DNA of 64,000 nt from Sphingobium sp. (GCA_035196065.1 CP136575.1:401001-465000), one strand, 5' to 3'. Positions 35,471 through 44,393 are shown, numbered from the stretch's first letter. Notes: generated from the letters alone by a model not told the origin. Numbers and translations are program-made.

Positions 35471-37072
35471 CTAAAAATCATCAGCAGCATCATAGTCTTC
35501 ATCATCATCGTCATCATCGTCATCATCATCATCGTCATCATGCAATCGGAACAGCTCATGGTCACCGCTATCGACATCACCATTGCAGTAAGAGAGATAC
35601 TCACAACGGCCATTTAGAAAAAGGGCAACCGTTTCTTCTAGCGACCGACTCAGTAGTTTTGCCATTCCAGCGATAGATAGATCGATCGGGCAGGTTTCGG
35701 GAAAATCGACCAGGACGATGACACCAAGTGAAGCATTAATGATAGCATCCTCAAGATCTTCTTCATCGTGCTCAGCTTGCATTGAGATCGTCACAAGCGC
35801 CGATTCGAGTGCATAAGAAAGATCAGCTTCGCTTAGTAAAGTAGTGCGTGCGTCATCTGTCTCAAGGTAGTGATGCACTCGACCTTGCAAGTGAATCTTG
35901 ACCGGTTCGCCGCAGATTTCCTCAAAAATGTCTTCGATGCAATTTGACAGCTTTCCAGCACGAAGGCTGTCACGTGTGCTTTCTTGCCAAGTAGTTATTT
36001 GAAGGGTTATGCTTCGGCGCATCAATGCAAGGTTTTCACCGATAGCTTCTTCTACCCCAAGTGGCAGACACACAGCGCGGCGAGGGCCGTTAGCGTGAGT
36101 TCCAAGACCGAAGTTGACTGTGCTCCAATTCATTGTTGCAGCGAGGCGTCTGGCGAGCGCATAAATAGCCTTGCTCTTAAACCAGGTAGCGCCAGGGCCG
36201 ATATCTGAGATGTGATAAGTCTCGTTCGCTGTGCGCTCTATGATGGATTTGACAAGATCATCGCCCGCAACTGGAGTATCGATAAAAACGCCAGAAGAAA
36301 CGGCATCAAAAAGATAAGGACCAGACAAATTTTCTAAAAAAATGTCCAAATCATCATCAAAGCGGCTGGCCGGTATAATATCTATACGATCGCCAAAGAA
36401 GCGCAAAAACACAATTCCCGATATCGCTCCTGAAGCGATTTCACGCAAAGACGGGGTTTGAATTTTCGAAGCGCCATCAAAATCTTCAGCTTCAAAAGCG
36501 CAAACACCAATGAGCTGACCCCAGCCTAGCCCACTAATGTCGACGGGCTCATCAGATGGCAACAAGCGGGCGCCGCGTCTGTCATGGGTCAAAAGGAAGC
36601 AGGCTGGGTTGCCATCAGCGTTACGTGACCTGAGAGTGGCAAGGTCTTGCGTGAGTGTTTGAATTAGCTCTGGATCGCCTGGCAGAGAGAGACCTTCCCA
36701 AAGCGAGGGACCCAAAACTCGATGCCTGCTACGCACCAAAACGGCACCATTTAGAAGAACGCGCACGTCGAACGCCTCGGCGTCCATTACACTTATTGCC
36801 CACGTAAGCGGAAAACGGTTTTCTAGTATATCCGCCTGGTCTGGATCGGGATTTAAGCGGTCGACTATGCGAACAAGTAGTTCTGTGACGTCACTATCAC
36901 CCAGCGGAACGCTCACCAAAGAACTGTAGGGGTCTTCCATAAGTTGGGACAGCAAATCTTGAATCTGATCGTCGGACGCAGAAGATACGATTGCCCAAAA
37001 TGAGGTGAGAGCCTCTATGGGCTCAAGGCGTTCATCGTCGTCAGTTTGACGCGCAATCCACTCTTCTAACAT
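35471..37072 (-). CDS. 533-aa protein of unknown function with polyaspartate C terminus
   Basis: I do not recognise this family. It is acidic overall and mixed alpha/beta in appearance, with no membrane segment or signal peptide. The C terminus is extreme: 13 consecutive Asp residues (coding bases 35501-35539), then EDYD and AADDF. The run is built from repeated GAT/GAC codons. The kinase-like gene follows after 12 bases, giving a two-gene unit framed by the integrase and a small plus-strand gene. Possible roles include a sensor or effector controlled by phosphorylation, or a DNA-mimic/charge-based inhibitor through the acidic tail; none is shown by sequence. Confidence 0.65.
   Translation of the reverse strand: MLEEWIARQTDDDERLEPIEALTSFWAIVSSASDDQIQDLLSQLMEDPYSSLVSVPLGDSDVTELLVRIVDRLNPDPDQADILENRFPLTWAISVMDAEAFDVRVLLNGAVLVRSRHRVLGPSLWEGLSLPGDPELIQTLTQDLATLRSRNADGNPACFLLTHDRRGARLLPSDEPVDISGLGWGQLIGVCAFEAEDFDGASKIQTPSLREIASGAISGIVFLRFFGDRIDIIPASRFDDDLDIFLENLSGPYLFDAVSSGVFIDTPVAGDDLVKSIIERTANETYHISDIGPGATWFKSKAIYALARRLAATMNWSTVNFGLGTHANGPRRAVCLPLGVEEAIGENLALMRRSITLQITTWQESTRDSLRAGKLSNCIEDIFEEICGEPVKIHLQGRVHHYLETDDARTTLLSEADLSYALESALVTISMQAEHDEEDLEDAIINASLGVIVLVDFPETCPIDLSIAGMAKLLSRSLEETVALFLNGRCEYLSYCNGDVDSGDHELFRLHDDDDDDDDDDDDDEDYDAADDF
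35501..35539 (-). repeat. Trinucleotide tract encoding Asp x13
   Basis: Thirteen tandem ATC/GTC triplets on the plus strand, read as GAT/GAC on the minus strand. Ten are ATC and three GTC, so the tract is a near-perfect microsatellite inside a coding region. Confidence 0.9.
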
Positions 37073-37215
37073 AGCGAAAAATCTCCCAACAAACGCCTTA
37101 GCTTAAGTGGTTTAGTCGCCAGCACAAGCGGGCAGATCAATCGCCTACTGTTGAAGCTGTGGACCTTAATTTCGAATGGGGGGACCCGGCGGCATCAACC
37201 AAAGGAGATGTCACC

Positions 37216-37572
37216 ATGGAACTCAAATTCGCAGCCACAGCTCGCCCTAGCAAGGCAAATGCGACCGTACAGCGACGCCAGAAGCTTGTTCGCCGGATCG
37301 ATCAGCAGATTAGCTTCGTGCGACAAATGATTGATGGCAAGCAACCTCGAGCGGCTTGGGCATGGATGGATGAAGCTGGAACCTACTTCCTCCCAATCAA
37401 ATACGGGCGCCAGCCTCTTGAGTTGAAAAAGGGAATGTTTTCGATCCAGTGCGCGGATATCGATTCCGTTGAGGCAACGCTTTGCACCGTGAGAGCCATG
37501 GTGCTTCAGGGTGACTTTGACGATCAGCTTGACAAGGCATCCACCGAGATCAGGGCAAAATTTAAAGCCTGA
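37216..37572 (+). CDS. Small protein of unknown function
   Basis: 118 residues from ATG 37216, which has AAGGAG 8 bases before it; a longer frame from 37159 lacks such a site. It has a basic N-terminal third (RPSKANATVQRRQKLVRR) and a WAWMDEAGTYFLPIKYGR core. No family recognised. It is divergent from the polyaspartate gene and may share its regulatory region. Confidence 0.6.
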   Translation: MELKFAATARPSKANATVQRRQKLVRRIDQQISFVRQMIDGKQPRAAWAWMDEAGTYFLPIKYGRQPLELKKGMFSIQCADIDSVEATLCTVRAMVLQGDFDDQLDKASTEIRAKFKA

Positions 37573-37575
37573 AGC

Positions 37576-37929
37576 TCAGATTAGAGCGTAGCAAAAGGCA
37601 ACCAAGATCATAACGCACAGCAGCAGCGATGGGGAAGATACCGCGCTTGGTCGCTTGGACTCGACCTGAGCGATCATAGCAAGAAGTTGACCTTGCTGCT
37701 GGTATAGCAGCTTTAGAGCATCCTGCATTGGCGCACTGTCTATGTAGGACGCAGAATCCTCGGCAAGAACGCTAGCTTCTTCAAGCAGTTTCAGAGCCTT
37801 CTGTAGCCTTGGCAATGGATTGTGGTGAGGAGAATGTAACTGCGCAATAGCTATCTGATGCAATGACTTTGCTTCAGCGAGCATAGCTGAAACGTGTGCC
37901 TCTACAGCGCTAAAGTCGCCTCGCTCCAA
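37576..37929 (-). CDS. Small coiled protein with C-terminal membrane anchor
   Basis: 117 residues: a long helical, Leu/Gln-rich body (residues ~1-90) and a single hydrophobic segment at the very end (LLLCVMILVAFCYALI). That makes a tail-anchored topology likely. Family unknown. It starts 11 bases after the next gene upstream and is convergent with the small gene at 37216, 3 bases away. Confidence 0.5.
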   Translation of the reverse strand: MERGDFSAVEAHVSAMLAEAKSLHQIAIAQLHSPHHNPLPRLQKALKLLEEASVLAEDSASYIDSAPMQDALKLLYQQQGQLLAMIAQVESKRPSAVSSPSLLLCVMILVAFCYALI

Positions 37930-37940
37930 CTCAACTACGC

Positions 37941-38432
37941 TCAGCTGTACTCGGCTAGCGTCTTTCTGGCAGCGGCAACCACCGCGGAATCGAACACTTC
38001 TGCATACTTTACGACAACGGCTTCAAACGAAGCATCCAGGCGTCCCATGTCGCGCAACGCTTGTAGACCCGCCGTTTTGCCGCCTTTTAGAACGCTGCTC
38101 GAAACAGCAACCAGAATGTCGGTGTCCTTGATTTTCCGACGAAGGTAGGTGGCGCGTGTGGGTCTCTCATTCTCAACCGATTTGAGATATTCGTAAGCAT
38201 ACAACGCCTCCCACAGTGCACGGTCTACATCTGCACCAGCATCATGCTTCGCAGCCGATAGTTGCCAATATCGGCTCACCGCAGCATCGTGGACTGTCTG
38301 TGAAATTCCAACATCCTTGCCAGCAGCGATATTTGCCTTGGCATTTGCAATGGTGGTGCGCAGATCCTTAAGTGAAGTCGATTTTTCGACATTCGCTAAA
38401 GCATTAGAATTATTGTGCAACGTTACCCCCAA
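37941..38432 (-). CDS. Hypothetical helical protein
   Basis: 163 residues, Ala/Lys-rich and mostly helical by eye, with no motif I can name. It lies 11 bases upstream of the tail-anchored protein gene and runs in the same direction, so the two are probably co-expressed. The pair is downstream of the serine recombinase gene. Function unknown. Confidence 0.5.
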   Translation of the reverse strand: MGVTLHNNSNALANVEKSTSLKDLRTTIANAKANIAAGKDVGISQTVHDAAVSRYWQLSAAKHDAGADVDRALWEALYAYEYLKSVENERPTRATYLRRKIKDTDILVAVSSSVLKGGKTAGLQALRDMGRLDASFEAVVVKYAEVFDSAVVAAARKTLAEYS

Positions 38433-38500
38433 AGACGATGGTGATTCTACCGATCATGATATTGAAGCGCTAACGAGGCACAAGCAAGATTCAGCGTGCG

Positions 38501-39148
38501 CTATGGATATCGGCTGCTTCGAAATCGAGCCATCAGTTGGCTGATATGCTCAGCATAAAATGGTCCACCTCGGACGGCTCTGACGCCCCTAGCGTTAAGG
38601 CGGCGAGCTATCTCGCTAAGGGATAATCCCTCCTCGACCATAGGCATGATGACGGGGCGTAGTGCCTCTGCCCGCTCATCGGCAGCTTTGCGGTTTCGCT
38701 CTGCCAGCACCGACCCATTCTTGCCCAGCTGAACACCCCGCTTCTTCGCCTCAGCAAGGGCGTTGCGTGTTCGCTCTGAGATTAGACGGCGTTCCTCCTG
38801 CGCAAGGGCTGCAAAGATGTGCAGCTGGAAGTCCGTGGCGTTCGGCATCTCTGCCACCACAAGCCCGATCCCCTGCTCCATGATCGATGCAATGAAGCTG
38901 ACCTTGCGGGAGAAGCGGTCGAGCTTTGCGATTAGGAGTTTAGCGTCATTCCGCTTGGCGTGATTGATTGCCTTCCACAGCTCCACCCGCTCATCGTTCT
39001 TGCCTGATTGGACTTCGACGTACTCGGCAACAACTGCATCACCATCGGACAGGAACCGTTCGACCAGTGAGTGCTGGGCAGCCAGACCGAGACCTGACTT
39101 GCCCTGCTTCTCCGTCGAGACCCTGAAATAGACAACATATCGAGCCAT
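38501..39148 (-). CDS. Serine recombinase (resolvase/invertase family)
   Basis: About 215 residues. The N-terminal catalytic domain has the nucleophile in YFRVSTEKQG (Ser 11) and the LLIAKLDRFSRKV motif with two catalytic Arg. A linker with LISERTRNALAEAKKRG follows, then a short helix-turn-helix (GLSLSEIARRLNARGVRAVRGG). The size fits a small resolvase/invertase rather than a large integrase. ATG 39148 gives the conserved MARYVVYFRVS start. A perfect 10-bp inverted repeat lies 12 bases upstream and is a likely binding or crossover site. It could resolve element dimers or invert DNA locally. Confidence 0.9.
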   Translation of the reverse strand: MARYVVYFRVSTEKQGKSGLGLAAQHSLVERFLSDGDAVVAEYVEVQSGKNDERVELWKAINHAKRNDAKLLIAKLDRFSRKVSFIASIMEQGIGLVVAEMPNATDFQLHIFAALAQEERRLISERTRNALAEAKKRGVQLGKNGSVLAERNRKAADERAEALRPVIMPMVEEGLSLSEIARRLNARGVRAVRGGPFYAEHISQLMARFRSSRYP

Positions 39149-39159
39149 TTTCCACTTTT

Positions 39160-39193
39160 CCGTCAAACACAAACCAACGTTTATGTTTGACGG
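39160..39193. promoter_or_regulatory. Inverted repeat upstream of serine recombinase
   Basis: CCGTCAAACA (39160-39169) and TGTTTGACGG (39184-39193) are perfect inverted copies separated by 14 bases. The position, between the divergent recombinase and the small gene at 39262, fits a resolvase binding site or operator. Confidence 0.6.
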
Positions 39194-39261
39194 GCTCCGA
39201 TGGAATGGCAGTCTGGGCAACGGGAAAGCCGTGGCATCAGAAAGCTGAAAGGGAAATGTGC

Positions 39262-39510
39262 ATGGGAATGCAGGCGCTGGCGCTCTACGATCCTACCAAC
39301 AACCGCTTGGAGGTCACTCGTAAGGGAGAATCCATGAAGCGGTATATACCATGCACAAACATCAGACCGCCACATGACAAGGTGCATGGGATACAGGTCG
39401 ATGGCGATGACATATGGGTTCTGGTCGGACCTAGCACAAACCCCAGACCTAACCGCAAATTCCTTTACCGCTTCTCGACCCTATCTGGCGGCAGCAGTCG
39501 ATCTATGTGA
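39262..39510 (+). CDS. Small hypothetical protein
   Basis: About 82 residues; starts at 39256, 39262 and 39268 are all possible, with AGGG best placed for 39262. The sequence has ALYDPTNNRLEV and a TNIRPPHDKVHGI stretch, with a Pro/Asn-rich end. It is divergent from the serine recombinase gene. No family recognised; moderate confidence that it is translated. Confidence 0.4.
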   Translation: MGMQALALYDPTNNRLEVTRKGESMKRYIPCTNIRPPHDKVHGIQVDGDDIWVLVGPSTNPRPNRKFLYRFSTLSGGSSRSM

Positions 39511-39606
39511 CCCTAGCGCATCACGATCACAGTAGCCCCTTGGCGAACCAAGTCGGACTTAGTGGGTAGCTGGTTCAACTCTGAACCTTCATAGATTTCA
39601 AATGAT

Positions 39607-40866
39607 TTGATCGGTGCTGTGAATGTGAGCCGCGCCTATGCGGTGAATGGGCTCAATCAATATATCAGTGCAGGTCCTGCGACGTTCGGTTATGATGCCA
39701 ATGGCAATCTCACAAGCGATGGAGCGAACAGCTTTGTCTATGACGTGGAAAACAGGCTGGTGAGCAGGACGGGCGCGGCGACGGCGAACCTGCGCTACGA
39801 TCCGCTTGGGCGGCTGTATGAGACATCGGGCGGCTCTGCAGGGATTACGCGCTTCCTGCACGACGGTGACGAGCTGGTGGCCGAATATAATAGCGGCGGC
39901 ACGATGCTGCGCCGTTACGTTCATGGGTCGAGCATAGATGACCCGATGGCGGTGTTCGAAGGCAGTGGCGTGGCCGACAGTGCCGCTCGGCTCGTCAAGA
40001 CCAATCATCAGGGCAGCGTCGTTGCACTGACCGACTGGAACGGCAATTTACTCTCGAAAAACAGCTATGACGACTGGGGCATTCCTGGCAGCGCCAACGC
40101 AGCCGTCTCCGCAGGCGGCAGGTTCGCCTATACTGGCCAGGCATGGATCCCCGAGCTTGGCATGTACTATTATAAGGCTCGCATCTACTCGCCCACGCTG
40201 GGCAGGTTCATGCAGACTGATCCAATCGGGTATGAAGACGATATCAATCTCTATGGTTATGTCGGAAATGATCCGGTAAACAGTGTTGATCCTGATGGAA
40301 TGCGGAGAGTCGCCTGGATTGATGGCCAGAACGTCACAATTGTCGTGATCATCAAATATGAAGGGCCTGGAGCGACAAAAGAGGTAAGAGACAAGTTCAA
40401 TGGATCGATTGAATACTACTGGACTGGGAAATTTGGTAATATCAATTTGAAAACAGTCGTAATGGAACCGACTTCAAAAACAAGTAAAGATCTAATAAAC
40501 ACGGTTTACGTGCCGAAAGGAAATGGCAAGGCGTCTGTTGATCGAGATAAGCAGAGTACAGGAAATTGGCCTTCTGAACGCCCTGGTTGGACCGCCGCTC
40601 ATGAGGCTGGGCATTTTTTTGGGCTTGGAGATAATTATGGCCCCGGGTATAATAATCCGGGTATTATGGGGACAGTGGGAGATAGGCCTACATCTAGCGA
40701 AGTTTCAAAAATGGTCTATGCAACATCATTTAAGGCGGGTAACTATAATTTTGAAAAACAAAAGGACGGCAGCTATAAATACGAAGGCAATGCAACGACA
40801 GGCTCCTTGATAAAGCAGAGCGGATCCTGTGTTCAAACAGGGAGGGGCTGGTCATGTTCAAAATGA
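39607..40866 (+). CDS. Truncated RHS/YD-repeat protein with zinc-metalloprotease toxin tip
   Basis: The readable frame (~419 residues, TTG at the 5' end, stop codon just before) has lost the large N-terminal shell. It keeps the last YD repeats ([23 protein letters not shown]), the RHS core ending [20 protein letters not shown] and the usual DPDG boundary. After that comes a different ~185-residue tip with [14 protein letters not shown], the HExxHxxGxxD zinc site of metzincin-type proteases. In full RHS systems this tip is a toxin cleaved off at the core. Without the shell and a secretion signal it is probably an orphan module. The next gene overlaps its end and is a likely immunity gene. Confidence 0.8.
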   Translation: MIGAVNVSRAYAVNGLNQYISAGPATFGYDANGNLTSDGANSFVYDVENRLVSRTGAATANLRYDPLGRLYETSGGSAGITRFLHDGDELVAEYNSGGTMLRRYVHGSSIDDPMAVFEGSGVADSAARLVKTNHQGSVVALTDWNGNLLSKNSYDDWGIPGSANAAVSAGGRFAYTGQAWIPELGMYYYKARIYSPTLGRFMQTDPIGYEDDINLYGYVGNDPVNSVDPDGMRRVAWIDGQNVTIVVIIKYEGPGATKEVRDKFNGSIEYYWTGKFGNINLKTVVMEPTSKTSKDLINTVYVPKGNGKASVDRDKQSTGNWPSERPGWTAAHEAGHFFGLGDNYGPGYNNPGIMGTVGDRPTSSEVSKMVYATSFKAGNYNFEKQKDGSYKYEGNATTGSLIKQSGSCVQTGRGWSCSK

Positions 40867-41270
40867 TTTGTCTATCTCTACTTCTGGTTTTTTTGAATTT
40901 TCAGTGCTTGCATAAAAGCTACGTTTGTGGCGAAAATTTTTCTTTTCTGTCCCAAGGAAATATTAAAATTAATAAAAATACTAAAACACCAGAGGATTTT
41001 AGTATATACATGGTTTCTTATAAAAGAAAAAATTTTAGTATATATGAGGGAGATAATCCAAATATAGACGATCATTTTTTAGAAATATTTAAATTAAAGT
41101 TCCCTAATATTACTGATAAATATATAGTATACTCTTACAAAAATGATTTGATTTTGAAGTTAAGTAGATCAAAATATCCCCGTTACATTCATTTTATGAG
41201 CGTCTTAAATGATAAAGATGCTTATAATTACATAGCTAAAAGCTTTTTTTTAGGGAATAGATGCAATTGA
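40854..41270 (+). CDS. Putative immunity protein for the RHS metalloprotease tip
   Basis: 138 residues with a hydrophobic signal segment ending in NFQC, which could be a lipoprotein or plain signal peptide, followed by a Lys/Tyr-rich mature part. GGAGGGG lies 6 bases before ATG 40854. The start overlaps the toxin stop, the classic toxin-immunity layout. The gene is much more AT-rich than the RHS core, a mark of exchangeable tips. An exported inhibitor would meet a periplasm-acting protease. No family recognised, so the role rests on position. Confidence 0.55.
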   Translation: MFKMICLSLLLVFLNFQCLHKSYVCGENFSFLSQGNIKINKNTKTPEDFSIYMVSYKRKNFSIYEGDNPNIDDHFLEIFKLKFPNITDKYIVYSYKNDLILKLSRSKYPRYIHFMSVLNDKDAYNYIAKSFFLGNRCN

Positions 41271-41355
41271 TTATAGTCATTGTTATCTCAGCTAGCGCTA
41301 CTTTGGCATTTTTTAAATTACCGTGACAGGTGCGAAAACCCCTCAATAGGTCTGA

Positions 41356-41784
41356 ATGAGACGTGCAAACGCACCCGCACAATCACTCCCAACCCCGTTC
41401 TCCGCAAACCGCACCCGTGTCACCTACCCTGACAGCAATTACTTCCAGTTTGCCTATGACGGGCTCAACCGGATGACTTTGATGCAGCGCAATGCCGACA
41501 ATGGCATAGCGGGGTTCACTTACAACAATCGCGGTGGCCGCTTGCAGGTGGCGAGCGGCAGCTACACCAATTACGGGTATGACAATGCGGGACGGCTGAC
41601 GAGCATAGCGCAGGACATGACCGGCACGGTGAACGACGTGACCTATGGCCTCGATGCCTACAACCCCGGCAGCCAAGTGACGCAGCGCAGCACGAGTAAC
41701 GACGCTTATGTTTACACGGGCGATATGAATGTGAACCGCAATTGTGCAGTTAATGGAGGTACCCAGCTATTGCACAGGGCTTGA
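41356..41784 (+). pseudogene. Displaced RHS/YD-repeat fragment
   Basis: A frame of ~142 residues made of YD repeats (FAYDGLNRMTLMQRN, YGYDNAGRLTSIAQD) and ending YVYTGDMNVNRNCAVNGG. In intact RHS proteins this segment lies immediately before the sequence with which the fragment at 39607 begins ([14 protein letters not shown]). So this is the upstream piece of an RHS module placed downstream of the 3' piece, and its frame breaks right after the shared junction. It has no start or secretion context and is likely a relic. Confidence 0.75.
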
Positions 41785-41926
41785 TAAAATCAACGGTGTC
41801 CTACAAAGAAAGTGGGCCTAGGTTTAAAGCTCTCAATGTGCAGCATCTTTTCCACCAAAAGACCTTTAGATCCGGATGGGAAGCGCTGGAATATTAGATG
41901 CTTAGGAAATCAAATAGTTCCGAAAT

Positions 41927-42337
41927 ATGTTGAACGAAAAATCTAATAGCCATTCAGTTATTTTCATTGCAAATGCGATTGTTTGCTTACTTGCCTCTAT
42001 ATTGCTAATGTATACATTTTCATATGAAAGCAATATGGACAATTCATCTGTATTTTTTAGAGTATTATTAATATTAGTTTTAATAATTAATTCATTTATT
42101 TCATTTAATATAAATATTAAAAATATAAATGTTATCAAAATTTGCAGTTTTATATTGTTTATTTTTTCATTTGTCTACGCATTGCATGATATAATGTCAT
42201 TGGGAATAATTAAATATTTAGACATAATTTCAGAAATGTTTCTTGATGGTTATTTTTTACCTCATGCATCAATTGTTTTTGGAATTTGGAATCTATTAGT
42301 ATTTATTTTTTCCCGTAGTTTTTTATATATTAAATAA
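41927..42337 (+). CDS. Small AT-rich membrane protein, candidate immunity gene
   Basis: 136 residues with about four membrane segments, rich in Ile, Phe, Asn and Ser. It is one of the most AT-rich genes in the window. It follows the RHS fragment by ~140 bases, where a toxin tip would be expected, so it may be the immunity protein of a lost tip that acted on membranes. No family recognised. Confidence 0.5.
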   Translation: MLNEKSNSHSVIFIANAIVCLLASILLMYTFSYESNMDNSSVFFRVLLILVLIINSFISFNINIKNINVIKICSFILFIFSFVYALHDIMSLGIIKYLDIISEMFLDGYFLPHASIVFGIWNLLVFIFSRSFLYIK

Positions 42338-42474
42338 ATTGAGGTTAAATTTTTGACGTGACCCCCTGATTTTCCTCCAAGATTGATTAGAGACTGGCCT
42401 GAAGGAAGGGACGATTTCCAACATTAAGCGATAAACGTGGGCTTATCGGACACGACAACAAAGCGGACGTTAGC

Positions 42475-42906
42475 CTAACTTAAATGTTGGCCGCTTCTCA
42501 CTGCTCCATACCAAAACAATAGCGCCATCAACGCCGCAATTGGGGAAAAGAAAGCAAGCACAAGCATCCAGCCACCATCTCGTAAAGAAAATTGTTCGAA
42601 GGGAGAACTGTCGTGTGGCAATGGAGGAAGTGGACGACTTTCCATAGTCGTGAACAGGATCACGACAATGATCAAAGCCATTAAGAACCCACACACATAG
42701 TGCGCCCAACTCTGCCATCCAAACCGGCGCAGAATGAAGTGCGTCGGCAATCCCGCTACAAACATAAACCCATAGCTGCAGGCCGCTGAAACACCGACGC
42801 TAAAAACCGCATCGTTCCAGCCGAAGCTGGGTTCTACAAGCCCAATCAGGAGTAAGAGGAAGAACGGTATTGGCGCGATGAGAGCCGCCCGTATCGAGAT
42901 CGTCAT
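42475..42906 (-). CDS. Small four-helix membrane protein
   Basis: 143 residues with four hydrophobic segments (IPFFLLLLIGLV, a central pair, and MLVLAFFSPIAALMALLFWY). Base composition is closer to the chromosome than its neighbours. No family recognised; it lies in the RHS-tip region, and an immunity role is possible but unsupported. Confidence 0.5.
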   Translation of the reverse strand: MTISIRAALIAPIPFFLLLLIGLVEPSFGWNDAVFSVGVSAACSYGFMFVAGLPTHFILRRFGWQSWAHYVCGFLMALIIVVILFTTMESRPLPPLPHDSSPFEQFSLRDGGWMLVLAFFSPIAALMALLFWYGAVRSGQHLS

Positions 42907-43025
42907 GTCATACCCTTATCCATTAAGCCGAAAAACATAAATTCGGCGCAGGAAAAGTCATGAGCATTTTATGAGCATTGTCGAGGACAGCTTATTTCCG
43001 CTAGCCACAACATTGCGGACATTCT

Positions 43026-43517
43026 TCAGTGGTCGTCGTGTATGATCTGACTGGCAGCGTATGTCTCGAGTAAATCAGCCTCTCGAGCCTGACTGGCTAT
43101 GTGGAGCACTAAGGTATTAGAGAGTTCGACGGTTGAGTGGTATGCGCACTGCCCAGCAAACCACATTGCCTCGGATAGTGGTTCGTCTGTGTGCCAAGTC
43201 GTCATTACAAACCTATCCTCCGGAATGTTTCCGTCGAACTCTTCGACGTTGAGCCAATCCACGGTATCGTGCCATTTTTCGCACTCAGTGCCCCATGCGA
43301 CAACATACAGGCATCCGCTTTTTAATAGCCATTCCGTAACGCGCTTGCACCATTCTTGCGTAACCTCGGCTTCTGAAACGATAATCACCCGAAATGGTTC
43401 GTGCAACAGCTGCGGCGGAGTCTGATCAGGGGCTAAATGGAGATACAGAAGTACCATAGCATTATTGTATACGGTCCGCGCCTGTTCGCAACGAAACAAC
43501 GTCCGCTTCCCACCCAA
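43026..43517 (-). CDS. DUF7684-like hypothetical protein
   Basis: 163 residues with the pattern VVAWGTECEKWHDTVDWLN and FVMTTWHTDEPLSEAMWFA. I recall this from an uncharacterised family of small proteins (DUF7684), but the name is from memory. An ATG at codon 21 (MVLLYLHLAP) would match family starts better than 43517. Such genes often appear among immunity or defence loci; no activity is known. Confidence 0.5.
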   Translation of the reverse strand: MGGKRTLFRCEQARTVYNNAMVLLYLHLAPDQTPPQLLHEPFRVIIVSEAEVTQEWCKRVTEWLLKSGCLYVVAWGTECEKWHDTVDWLNVEEFDGNIPEDRFVMTTWHTDEPLSEAMWFAGQCAYHSTVELSNTLVLHIASQAREADLLETYAASQIIHDDH

Positions 43518-43854
43518 AAGCCGCCATTCAGGCTACTATTTCACTTCCTCGTTAGCTGCCCTTGGTTCATCGGGTAAATCATGGCAGCTTTGAGGGCATT
43601 CGCAACAAAAGCGGACCCTCAGGAAACGACAACATTGCAGACATCGTACTCGCGTCATAAGCTACGTATATGGGCGATTACAACGACTTTGACGTGCTCA
43701 CCTGACTGTTACCAATCAGAGGCAGATTCTGGCTTCTTTATGATGGTTGTTTGATGGGTTGGCGACGTGCCTGAGAGGGGCAAGTTAAATACACTTCAAG
43801 ATCGAAAAGCGGTCTGGGAGATTATTTTGCATATCCAGATACTCCCCTTATTCA
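43518..43854. other. Intergenic stretch, no feature seen
   Basis: 337 bases between two minus-strand genes. I see no gene, repeat or structural RNA that I can support. Confidence 0.5.
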
Positions 43855-44187
43855 TCACGCCTCATAAGCTCGCTGAATAACCACATCTGCGTTAGAACAA
43901 AATCTAGTGAAAATTCTATTTTCAATAAGATTATTCGTTATAATTTTATCTTTTATTTCAATGATTTCTTCAACAAAATATGTTTCAAGTATTCCTATAT
44001 ATTCCAAATTTTTTGGATTTTCGAGACTGTCAAAAATACTCTTTATGACGTCTCTTGTGTTCATAAATTCGCCGTCGGCAGCAGAAACTTTTTTGAGCAT
44101 TGATTTGTCGCGTTGAAATGATGCCAGGGCAGATGTGATATCTGCTCGTACATCCGCTTCGCTTGCATGGAATCGTCCAATTTTCAT
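43855..44187 (-). CDS. Candidate immunity protein following RHS relic
   Basis: 110 residues, Ile/Asn/Glu-rich and AT-rich in coding, with no signal peptide. It begins 10 bases after the stop of a decayed RHS toxin tip on the same strand, the position of an immunity gene. The start MKIGRF is firm, since the upstream tip stop precedes it. Family not recognised. Confidence 0.5.
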   Translation of the reverse strand: MKIGRFHASEADVRADITSALASFQRDKSMLKKVSAADGEFMNTRDVIKSIFDSLENPKNLEYIGILETYFVEEIIEIKDKIITNNLIENRIFTRFCSNADVVIQRAYEA

Positions 44188-44197
44188 GTTATCTCAC

Positions 44198-44393
44198 ACT
44201 TCCATCTGGTCATACGGATTGAGGCCATTGACCGCATAGATGCGCATGGTTGCAAAGTCGCCAGTGACCTTACTAAACACAATAAAAGCATGCCGGCACC
44301 TTCTGGTGCAGCTTTACCAGTCTCCATAAAACCGTCCGGCGACTGCGAATAGATCTAGGCCTCGTGATAATACATGCCCAGTTGGATCAATTT
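44198..44393 (-). pseudogene. Decayed RHS core and toxin-tip remnant
   Basis: On the minus strand LGMYYHEA, a stop, then IYSQSP and GFMET match the RHS core segment [19 protein letters not shown] with a stop and frame slips. Further on, HAFIVFSKVTGDF leads into RIYAVNGLNPYDQMEV and a stop at 44198. So a reversed RHS core with most of its tip deleted survives here. Its core end joins a 43-bp duplicate of integrase sequence at 44380. Confidence 0.65.

Noticed and set aside
42340-42430. GACGTGACCCCCTGATTTTCC near 42.35 kb looked like an insertion sequence end
   Set aside because: No transposase, no matching second end and no target duplication could be found nearby.
39607-44393. A complete RHS toxin delivery gene
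   Set aside because: No N-terminal signal, shell or enough YD repeats; only fragments in two orientations are present.
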